DNA from: ZLKRG08 sp963977625
GTDB lineage: Bacteria > Actinomycetota > Actinomycetes > Nanopelagicales > Nanopelagicaceae
Direction: 5' to 3'
Assembly (NCBI GenBank): GCA_963977625.1
Contig: CAXBPX010000034.1
Location: forward strand, 1-11,247
DNA: 11,247 bases
Below the pieces are notes generated by a model that saw only the letters and a list, made by a program, of their open reading frames with translations, was not told the origin of the DNA and ran no database searches. A program made the translations under genes and the position numbers. This document shows positions 1-5,672 of this stretch, one piece after another (positions within the stretch are counted from its first letter, which is position 1; each line of letters starts with the position of its first letter).

Positions 1-530
1 GAAGTTAATCGGCGAATTTCGCCACCAATTGTGCGCATATGAGTAACTGCGTTAGACACATCGCCAGTTCCGGCTTCACCCTTTGAACGAATCATGGCCG
101 CGCCTTCATTAATACGACGAAGCGCTTCTCCCAAGTTGGTTGCGCCGCAAACAAACGGGACTTTGAAATCCCACTTATCAATATGGTTTGCATAATCGGC
201 AGGAGTTAAAACTTCGGATTCGTCAATGTAATCAACGCCAAGTGATTCTAAAATCTGTGCTTCCGCAAAGTGGCCAATGCGCGCTTTGGCCATAACTGGA
301 ATAGAAACGGCCTTTTTAATTTTTTCGATCATGTCAGGATCTGACATGCGTGCTACTCCACCTTGAGCGCGAATATCTGCAGGTACACGTTCGAGAGCCA
401 TAACTGCAACCGCGCCTGCATCTTCTGCAATCTTCGCTTGTTCAGAATCAACGACGTCCATAATTACGCCGCCTTTAAGCATCTCTGCCATGCCGCGCTT
501 AACGCGCGCAGTACCTGTGTATTCAGCCAT
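1..530 (-). CDS. pdxS: Pyridoxal 5'-phosphate synthase lyase subunit PdxS (3' end outside window)
   Basis: This is the synthase subunit of the DXP-independent vitamin B6 pathway. It builds PLP from ribose 5-phosphate, glyceraldehyde 3-phosphate and ammonia supplied by the glutaminase PdxT, and family members form cytoplasmic dodecamers. The 176 visible residues begin MAEYTGTARVKRGMAEMLKG and contain the three expected active-site residues: Asp25 in VIMDVV, Lys82 in VMAKARIGHF (the first Schiff-base lysine) and Lys150 in IRSKGEAGTG (the second). The family is about 295-300 residues, so roughly 120 C-terminal residues lie beyond the left edge; pdxT, its usual partner, would be sought there. The ATG at 530 is 10 bp after the stop of the lipoprotein gene and has no good Shine-Dalgarno, but a TAGACT hexamer lies 7 nt before it. 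The family assignment is essentially certain; the leaderless start is inferred. Confidence 0.97.
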   Translation of the reverse strand, partial: MAEYTGTARVKRGMAEMLKGGVIMDVVDSEQAKIAEDAGAVAVMALERVPADIRAQGGVARMSDPDMIEKIKKAVSIPVMAKARIGHFAEAQILESLGVDYIDESEVLTPADYANHIDKWDFKVPFVCGATNLGEALRRINEGAAMIRSKGEAGTGDVSNAVTHMRTIGGEIRRLT

Positions 531-537
531 GTTGCAA

Positions 538-543
538 AGTCTA
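538..543 (-). promoter_or_regulatory. Candidate -10 element of a leaderless pdxS promoter
   Basis: The minus strand reads TAGACT, then 7 nt (TTGCAAC), then the pdxS ATG. This TANNNT box would place the transcript start on or next to the A of the ATG. Its TAG is also the stop codon of the upstream lipoprotein gene. A weak -35 candidate, TTTACG (562-567 on the plus strand, 4 of 6 matches to TTGACA), lies 18 nt upstream. Functional assignment is inference. Confidence 0.5.
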
Positions 544-1497
544 CTTCTTAGATGGTGCAGCCGTAAATTCGGGAGCTTGGTCAGTAAGCGCTACCCAGAT
601 TTGCCCAGCCGCAAATTTAATTTCTTTGCCGTTTACATCGCTCCAAGTAGTTCCAGATGTTGAGTCAGGGCGATTCCATGTGGCCTTAATCGCAATGCCA
701 TCTCTAAGTACCCAACCTGTACCTTCGCCTACAGTTATTGATAACGGGGTGATTCCACCTAATTTATCTTTATAAATTGAATCAGTGATGACTACATTTT
801 GAATTATAAAAGTAGTTGGTGAAATTTGAATTCCATCACTTGTAACATCAGGGTTTCCATTTTGATATAGATCCCAACTTTTACCATTCCATTTAGCCGT
901 GTAATTTGAAGCCGGCCACTTTACTTTTACGGCACTGATTGAATTTCCTTCATTAGATAATTTGCCAAAACTCCAGGCAATATTGCTGGCTTTAGCTACA
1001 TCCAATTCCGCAATCCGCTTTTTAGCTTCCTGGCCAGAGAGAATCATGTCGTATGGCGCGTTTCGGTTCGGATCACGGCCATACAACTTAGGAGATTCAT
1101 GTTCGGCACCAATATCAAATAGATTTGCCGCTTTTATCACTGGTAAGAATTTGCTCTGCGCACCGGAATAGAAAAATGCCACCTTTCCAAATTGCGACAT
1201 CAACTCTATATCTGAAATTCGTGCGCTACGCACTGGGCCAATTTGATCTGGAATTTGGGTTGAGAAAATAGCCGCTAACCTAACCAAACCACCTTCGACT
1301 TGCTCTATATAAATCAAATCTGCTTTATCAATCCCAACTTGCGGATGTGCATCCGGAGTATCATCGATTTTGACCACGATTATTGGTCCATCAATCGCTT
1401 CTTTTCCGCTAATTGCAGAAACCGGTTTTGTAGCGCAAGCTGTCAGCACTAAAAGCGCTAACCAGGAAATTACTTTAATTTGCTTAAATCGCATCAT
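541..1497 (-). CDS. DUF3048 domain-containing lipoprotein (YerB-like)
   Basis: The product is a predicted membrane-anchored extracytoplasmic lipoprotein of 318 residues. It starts MMRFKQIK, followed by a hydrophobic stretch and the lipobox L18-T19-A20-C21, so Cys21 should be the lipidated N-terminus after signal peptidase II cleavage. The mature part shows DUF3048 hallmarks: VVKIDDTPDAHPQVGIDKAD, then EQVEGGLVR, then IGPVRSAR, then YGRDPNRNAPYD, with a beta-rich C-terminal half. The molecular role of the family is unknown. The start is ambiguous among TTG 1503, ATG 1497 and ATG 1494; I chose the first ATG. It overlaps the 3' end of the LemA-like gene by 14 bp, which implies translational coupling, and it ends 10 bp before pdxS. 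A TAAGTT hexamer lies 5 nt before the ATG, slightly too close to count as a convincing leaderless promoter. Confidence 0.85.
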   Translation of the reverse strand: MMRFKQIKVISWLALLVLTACATKPVSAISGKEAIDGPIIVVKIDDTPDAHPQVGIDKADLIYIEQVEGGLVRLAAIFSTQIPDQIGPVRSARISDIELMSQFGKVAFFYSGAQSKFLPVIKAANLFDIGAEHESPKLYGRDPNRNAPYDMILSGQEAKKRIAELDVAKASNIAWSFGKLSNEGNSISAVKVKWPASNYTAKWNGKSWDLYQNGNPDVTSDGIQISPTTFIIQNVVITDSIYKDKLGGITPLSITVGEGTGWVLRDGIAIKATWNRPDSTSGTTWSDVNGKEIKFAAGQIWVALTDQAPEFTAAPSKK

Positions 1498-1990
1498 CTT
1501 CAAACTTATGAATACTAGGTAATGGAGCGCGTCCAGCTAATCTAAAAGTTTTCACAATTAACTTGCGACGAACTAATTGGGTGCGATTTACAGCTTCGAC
1601 ATGCAACTTAACTGCTACTCGAATTTTATCTGTAACATCGCTTAATTCTTTAAGTAATTCATCATTAGTATTCTCGTAGGTATTTAAAAGTAGTAATCCA
1701 AGTGCGCCAGTTAAGCCGCTTTCCGCATCCGAACGCTCTGAAATATCGGCCTCTCTTGCCTGATGTGCAGCTTGATTTAAGATCAAAGATAAACCTGGGT
1801 CTGCAAAAGATGAATGCGCAATTTCAAGGGCGATTGCAGCTCTGCGCTGTAACAAACTATCAAGGGCTGCCCAGCTGGTTTCGACTCGGTGATGCAATCT
1901 ATCTAATCTGGTGGCGGTAAAAGATAAGTACCAGAGAAATAGAACTAGTAAAGTTAAATAGAGCGCATTTTGTGACACTAGCGATTCCAA
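1484..1990 (-). CDS. LemA-like single-pass membrane protein (Nudix-less form of the PIM-cluster membrane protein)
   Basis: This is a 168-residue protein of unknown biochemical function. Residues 8-24 or so form one hydrophobic membrane segment, followed by a helical region beginning TRLDRLHHRVETSWAALDSL and continuing LQRRAAIALEIA, which has the LemA pattern (R-V-x3-W-x2-L-D-x2-L-x-R-R). The C-terminal part (VEAVNRTQLVRRKL, then FRLAGRAPLP) resembles, as far as I remember it, the segment just before the Nudix domain in actinobacterial membrane proteins of the Rv2609c type, which sit next to pimA in mycobacteria. No Nudix box (GX5EX7REUXEEXGU) is present, and the protein ends shortly after that segment. 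The TTG at 1990 is preceded by GGAATAGGA; a GTG at 1978 that overlaps the pimA stop as TAGTG is an alternative start. The family resemblance is from memory and moderately certain. Confidence 0.65.
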   Translation of the reverse strand: MESLVSQNALYLTLLVLFLWYLSFTATRLDRLHHRVETSWAALDSLLQRRAAIALEIAHSSFADPGLSLILNQAAHQAREADISERSDAESGLTGALGLLLLNTYENTNDELLKELSDVTDKIRVAVKLHVEAVNRTQLVRRKLIVKTFRLAGRAPLPSIHKFEDDAI

Positions 1991-3144
1991 ATCCTATTCC
2001 ATGGACGATTATCTGAAACTAAACCTACTTTACCGCTACCTACAATCGCCATTTCGTAAACTTCAAAAATATCCCGCGCCACCACATCCCAATCGAACTT
2101 CTGTGCATATTCTTGACCCGAATGCGCCATTTGGTTTCTAGCATCCTGATCCCTTAGTAATTCAATAACTACTTTTGCTAAATCAGTTGCATCTTCAGAT
2201 TTGAAAAGTTTCCCGTATTTTCCATTTTCAAGTAATGCAACGAACGCAGGAATATCCGCTGCGACCACCGCAGCGCCTCCTGCTAATGCTTCTGCCAAAA
2301 TGATTCCGAATGATTCACCGCCAGTATTTGGTGCTACGTAAGCGCCAACAGATGACATGAAATCTGCCTTTTCTGATTCAGTTAATTTTCCTAAAAATTC
2401 GATTCGATTTCGAAGTTGTGGATCAATTTGCGCAAGGAATTCCTCCGGATCACCTGGACCGGCTACTAATACTTTTACATCAGGTAGAAAACGGCTAATT
2501 ATTGGCAGTGCATCTATCAGTACTCTTAAACCTTTTCTTGGTTCATTAAAACGACCCATGAATCCGAGCGTCTGTCCGCTCCAATCGCTTCTTACTTTGC
2601 CCGCCATTTTTCTTGCGTAGATTCCATTTGGAATAACTACCGCATCTGTTTCTAGATGTGAAATCAAAGTTTCACGAGCAGCTTCAGAAACTGCAATTCT
2701 GGCCGAAAGTTTTTCAATGACTGGTTCTAGGATTGGCACAATTGCAAAACTGGCCTTCTGTTTCTTTGCCGAAACATGGAAAGTTCCGACCATTGGACCT
2801 TCAGCGGCCCAACAAGCAAGTAACGAAACGCTTGGAATAGCCGGTTCGTGTAAATGCAACAAATCAAAATTATTTTCAGCAATCCATTGTTTGACTCTGG
2901 CGAATGCAACTGGTCCAAAAAGTACTCGCGCTACCGCTCCGTTGTAGGGAATCGAAATAGGTTTACCGGCGCTAACTACCCAACTTGGCAAGTTTTCCTC
3001 ATCTGCAGTTGGCGCCAATACCGAAACTTGATGTCCTTGATTAACTAAATAAGTACGTAAATCTGCAATATGGGCTTGCACACCACCTGGCGCATCCCAA
3101 CCATACGGACAAACAATTCCAATGTTTAATAAGCGATCAATCAT
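1978..3144 (-). CDS. pimA: Phosphatidyl-myo-inositol alpha-mannosyltransferase PimA (GT4 family)
   Basis: This enzyme transfers mannose from GDP-mannose to the inositol 2-position of phosphatidylinositol on the cytoplasmic face of the membrane, the first committed step of PIM synthesis. The 388 residues match the mycobacterial enzyme in length (about 380) and in landmarks: the glycine-rich acceptor loop PYGWDAPGGVQAH (residues 13-25), HLHEP (97-101), the His123 region TFHVS, Arg198 and Lys204 in GRFNEPRKG that bind the GDP pyrophosphate, and the GGESFG motif with Glu277. The ATG at 3144 overlaps the patA stop by 8 bp, with AAAGGA upstream, so the two are probably translationally coupled. Tandem placement with pgsA and patA supports PimA over other GT4 enzymes. 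It lacks membrane segments and is expected to be a peripheral membrane protein, as in mycobacteria. Confidence 0.95.
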   Translation of the reverse strand: MIDRLLNIGIVCPYGWDAPGGVQAHIADLRTYLVNQGHQVSVLAPTADEENLPSWVVSAGKPISIPYNGAVARVLFGPVAFARVKQWIAENNFDLLHLHEPAIPSVSLLACWAAEGPMVGTFHVSAKKQKASFAIVPILEPVIEKLSARIAVSEAARETLISHLETDAVVIPNGIYARKMAGKVRSDWSGQTLGFMGRFNEPRKGLRVLIDALPIISRFLPDVKVLVAGPGDPEEFLAQIDPQLRNRIEFLGKLTESEKADFMSSVGAYVAPNTGGESFGIILAEALAGGAAVVAADIPAFVALLENGKYGKLFKSEDATDLAKVVIELLRDQDARNQMAHSGQEYAQKFDWDVVARDIFEVYEMAIVGSGKVGLVSDNRPWNRIWNR

Positions 3145-3952
3145 CTAGCCAGATCCTTTGCAACATGTGCCAGTCAACTGGATGCGCTGCAATATGTTTT
3201 GCAAAAAAATCTGCTTCGGCTTGCACGCTTTTCTCTAATTTTTCAAAGTAGATTTTGATTGAATTTTTGGTATAGACAATAAAAGCGCCTACCAAATCAA
3301 CATTTGCTTTCTGTGAAATTACTACTGGACCGGCAGGCATTTTCGCGCTCTTGCCAAAGAAATTAACAGGAGTGCCGTTTGCGCTTAGATCTCGATCTGC
3401 CACTAAAGCAATGATGCAGCCCTCTTCTGCTCGCTTAATAAGAGTCGGGATACTGCGCATATCTGATGCCAAAACTTCGAGCCCAAGATCTTGGCGATAT
3501 TTTAAGAAAGCTTGAAAAACTCTTTCTGGCTTTAAACGTTCTGCGACCGTAACCGCCCGATAACCACGTCCTAAAAAGTATGCTGCTGCATGATCCCAAT
3601 TACCAGAATGTGGCAATGCCACTACCACTCCTCGCCCATTATCAAGTGGATCTGTTAAATATTCACCATTAACTAATTCAACTTCAAAATTTATTTTTGT
3701 AGGTGACCAATCTGGCATGCGGAAGGTGTCACACCAATATCGCATATATGAACGCATCGCATTTTTAGTTAATTTTTCAAGTTTGACGCCTTCAAAATTA
3801 GTCACTTGTTGCATGTTTGATCTGAGTCGTCGAACACCTTTGCCATTTTTTCGGTAAACATAGTTGCCGATAAAGTAGAAGAAACGATACGCAAATGATT
3901 CAGGAAGGAATCTAACTATGCGCCAACCAATTAGATAGGCGTAAGCCACCAC
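3137..3952 (-). CDS. patA: Phosphatidylinositol mannoside acyltransferase PatA (HtrB/LpxL-like)
   Basis: The product is a membrane-associated acyltransferase that, in mycobacteria, palmitoylates the mannose added to phosphatidylinositol by PimA. It belongs to the lysophospholipid acyltransferase superfamily: the H(X4)D catalytic motif is HSGNWD (His115 and Asp120 from the chosen start), and the conserved ending DWHMLQRIWLDD is characteristic. With this start it has 271 residues, somewhat shorter than mycobacterial PatA (about 316), the shortfall being at the N-terminus and in the loops. I chose GTG 3952 rather than the upstream ATG at 4051 because the GTG overlaps the pgsA stop as TAGTG, has AGAGG six nt upstream, and makes the protein begin VAYAYLIGWRIVRFLPE, the usual family start; the longer form would run nearly 100 bp into pgsA. 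GTG 3949 is also possible. It overlaps pimA by 8 bp downstream. Confidence 0.92.
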   Translation of the reverse strand: MVAYAYLIGWRIVRFLPESFAYRFFYFIGNYVYRKNGKGVRRLRSNMQQVTNFEGVKLEKLTKNAMRSYMRYWCDTFRMPDWSPTKINFEVELVNGEYLTDPLDNGRGVVVALPHSGNWDHAAAYFLGRGYRAVTVAERLKPERVFQAFLKYRQDLGLEVLASDMRSIPTLIKRAEEGCIIALVADRDLSANGTPVNFFGKSAKMPAGPVVISQKANVDLVGAFIVYTKNSIKIYFEKLEKSVQAEADFFAKHIAAHPVDWHMLQRIWLDD

Positions 3953-4554
3953 TATGCGCCTCTGGTTGCTTTCCAGACGATCAACATGCGTTGAATCACG
4001 GTTATTGCCGAAAGTATTAGCACTAGCCATACTCCGGTTGGCAGCGCCCAAGAAATACCTAGGGCATAAAGCAATCCGAAGAATCCAAGAAGTAGTAAAC
4101 GTTCTGAACGCTCAGCAAACCCACCTTGGCATTGAATATTCAAACTCTCTGCTTTGGCTCGTGCATAAGGAACTAATGCGGAAACTGCGATGGTGATCAT
4201 GGAAACTAAAAATAATTGATTATCTTCTTTGTATAAGTAATAACTAAGCCCTAATAGCACCGCCGCATCAGAGATTCGATCAAGGGTGGAATCTAAGAAA
4301 CTACCCCAAACACTCGCCCCGTTCTGTGAAATTCGCGCCATTGTGCCATCTAATAAATCGGTTAATAGCGCCGCACCGATTACAAAGAATGCCGCCAGTA
4401 ATTTTCCTTGCGCTAAGAGAAACCAGGAACCGAGTACCACGATAGCGGTACCAAATATCGTCATCATGTTAGGTGAAATACCAATTCTTAATAGTCCGCG
4501 ACAGAACGGCGTAATAATTTTGACCACCGCTGGTTTCATGTGCGAACTAATCAT
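3952..4554 (-). CDS. pgsA: Phosphatidylinositol phosphate synthase PgsA (CDP-alcohol phosphatidyltransferase)
   Basis: This integral membrane enzyme condenses CDP-diacylglycerol with myo-inositol 1-phosphate to give phosphatidylinositol phosphate, the precursor of phosphatidylinositol and hence of PimA's acceptor. The CDP-alcohol phosphotransferase signature D-x2-DG-x2-AR...G-x3-D-x3-D is complete: DLLDGTMAR (Asp66, Asp69), Gly84, and Asp88/Asp92 in GSFLDSTLD, which bind the metals. Several hydrophobic segments fit six transmembrane helices. With ATG 4554 it has 200 residues, near the actinobacterial enzyme (about 217), and begins MISSHMKPAVVKI just before the conserved TPFCRGLLRIGISPN. A longer reading to 4635 would run into the divergent gene. 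There is no Shine-Dalgarno, but TACGAT lies 6 nt upstream, supporting leaderless initiation. Actinobacterial context argues for inositol phosphate, not glycerol 3-phosphate, as substrate. Confidence 0.92.
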   Translation of the reverse strand: MISSHMKPAVVKIITPFCRGLLRIGISPNMMTIFGTAIVVLGSWFLLAQGKLLAAFFVIGAALLTDLLDGTMARISQNGASVWGSFLDSTLDRISDAAVLLGLSYYLYKEDNQLFLVSMITIAVSALVPYARAKAESLNIQCQGGFAERSERLLLLGFFGLLYALGISWALPTGVWLVLILSAITVIQRMLIVWKATRGA

Positions 4555-4560
4555 GGGTAC

Positions 4561-4570
4561 ATCGTAGGCT
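4561..4570. promoter_or_regulatory. Overlapping divergent -10 elements (pgsA leftward, EF-G-like gene rightward)
   Basis: The ten bases ATCGTAGGCT contain two -10 boxes that share the palindromic TA at 4565-4566. On the minus strand TACGAT (4566-4561) lies 6 nt before the pgsA ATG at 4554. On the plus strand TAGGCT (4565-4570) lies 7 nt before the ATG at 4578. Both fit leaderless starts. Because the boxes overlap, the two promoters could not be opened independently in the same instant. This reading rests on hexamers and spacing only; no convincing -35 was identified, and upstream sequence for each would lie inside the opposite gene. Confidence 0.5.
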
Positions 4571-4577
4571 TTATTCC

Positions 4578-5162
4578 ATGGAAAACGGAAAAAACTGGCG
4601 CTTATTTGGTCATCCAAGCGCTGCCACTTCTGCACTTTCCAATGCGATTGGCACCCCCGTTTCCAATGATGTTGATGGTGAAATCACCGCAGCAATATTT
4701 GCAATAAATGCCAGTTCCGGAATCGATCAATCCACAATTGAGCTTTGGCATAAATTTGATGATTACCTGACACCACGAATTTTGGTTATTACTGGTTTCA
4801 ATGAAGGTTTACAAGATTTCGATGATGCAATCTTGCTAGCTAAAAGGTTACTTGATGATGTAGCCACACCGTTTTTAGTTCTACATGATGATGACGGTAC
4901 TCCATGCGCCTTAATTGATTTAGAAAAATTGCAGATTATGAATTATCGAAATAGTCAACATACCGCTGCAGATACCGAACATGTCGATTTAGTCTCAGAA
5001 TTTAGAACCGAATATTTAGAGCAATTAGAAGCAGCCGGCGAAAATGGGTTTGCATCTGGGATATTTTTCCCTGCGATACCAGTTTTAATTGACGATCCCG
5101 AATTTGAATTGGGAATTGATATCGTCAAGAAATATTTAAATTCGCTACCAAGCTTCGGCTAG
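4578..5162 (+). CDS. Degenerate EF-G2-like G-domain protein, function unknown
   Basis: This 194-residue protein, as I read it, resembles only domain I of EF-G-like (EF-G2 type) translation factors. GHPSAATSAL (residues 11-20) lines up with the P-loop GHxxxGKT/S-x-L, but the Gly-Lys pair is Ala-Thr. It passes almost at once to DVDGEITAAIFAINASSGID (31-50), which resembles the segment after the DTPG motif, so the switch I/switch II stretch appears deleted. ITPRILVIT-like sequence (PRILVITGFNEGLQDFDDAI, 66-85) matches the region around NKxD, but NKxD itself is GFNE. FFPAIPV (163-169) and IDIVKKYLNSLPS (180-192) match the end of the G domain. Domains II-V are absent. GTP binding is therefore unlikely, and a binding or regulatory role, or a decaying remnant, are both possible. 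The frame is clean throughout. It is the only plus-strand protein gene here, is divergent from pgsA, and overlaps the HIT gene's 3' end by 18 bp. Homology is by eye. Confidence 0.6.
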   Translation: MENGKNWRLFGHPSAATSALSNAIGTPVSNDVDGEITAAIFAINASSGIDQSTIELWHKFDDYLTPRILVITGFNEGLQDFDDAILLAKRLLDDVATPFLVLHDDDGTPCALIDLEKLQIMNYRNSQHTAADTEHVDLVSEFRTEYLEQLEAAGENGFASGIFFPAIPVLIDDPEFELGIDIVKKYLNSLPSFG

Positions 5163-5672
5163 TGCATCCCGGGTGTCAGTTAATAATTGTGGGAGTACTT
5201 TGGTTTGGCCAATAATCGGCATGAAGTTAGCATCGCCTGACCATCTAGGCACAATGTGCTGATGAATATGTGCCGCGACACCTGCTCCACTTATTGCTCC
5301 TTGATTCATTCCTAAATTAAATCCCGCCGGATTTGAAACTTTTCGCAAAGTTTTCATCGCATGAACACTTAAAGCAGAGATTTCATTGCGTTCCGATTCT
5401 GATAAGTCAGTCAAATCAGCGATATGCCGAAAGGCACAAATTAATAAATGGCCAGGATTGTAAGGATACAAATTCATCACCACATAAGCTTCTTTGCCAC
5501 GATGCACAATCAGTGCTTCACGATCATTGCGATTTGGAATTTCACAGAAAGGACAAGGAATATCATTGCCTGTTAGTGGTCTATTCTCACCTTTTAGATA
5601 GTCCATTCGATGCGGTGCCCAAAGTCTGGCCCAAGCATCTGGCATCCCGGCTCCACCTTCGAGAAATTCCAT
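5145..5672 (-). CDS. HIT-family hydrolase/AP4A phosphorylase-like protein (Rv2613c type)
   Basis: The product is a cytoplasmic nucleotide-binding histidine-triad protein of 175 residues. The catalytic triad is HIHQHIVPRW (His135, His137, His139), with the preceding NPAGFNLGMNQG typical of the fold, the shared LWAPHRMDYL near the start, and CPFC (40-43), which often binds zinc. The conserved mycobacterial neighbour in the same place, Rv2613c, is reported to phosphorolyse diadenosine tetraphosphate to ADP and ATP, so AP4A metabolism is the best guess; AP4A is a side product of aminoacyl-tRNA synthetases, and thrS lies directly upstream. The ATG at 5672 abuts the thrS stop (TAAATG) with CAGG five nt before it. 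A second ATG at 5645 has a strong AAGGTGGAG upstream and is an alternative start costing nine residues. Substrate is inferred from family. Confidence 0.88.
   Translation of the reverse strand: MEFLEGGAGMPDAWARLWAPHRMDYLKGENRPLTGNDIPCPFCEIPNRNDREALIVHRGKEAYVVMNLYPYNPGHLLICAFRHIADLTDLSESERNEISALSVHAMKTLRKVSNPAGFNLGMNQGAISGAGVAAHIHQHIVPRWSGDANFMPIIGQTKVLPQLLTDTRDALAEAW

Noticed and set aside
1498..1509. TAAGTT as a leaderless -10 box for the DUF3048 gene
   Set aside because: The spacing to the ATG at 1497 is 5 nt, shorter than the 6-7 nt seen at the five other starts, and the gene overlaps its upstream neighbour, so coupling explains it better.
3953..4051. Upstream extension of patA to an ATG at 4051
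   Set aside because: It would run almost 100 bp into pgsA and add residues unlike the family N-terminus. GTG 3952 has AGAGG six nt upstream and forms a TAGTG stop/start overlap with pgsA.
4555..4635. Upstream extension of pgsA to an ATG at 4635
   Set aside because: It would overlap the divergent gene by 58 bp. The family N-terminus aligns with the start at 4554, which also has a TACGAT box at the right distance.
5145..5162. Bidirectional terminator between the convergent EF-G-like and HIT genes
   Set aside because: The two genes overlap by 18 bp at their 3' ends and no hairpin with a T run is visible nearby.
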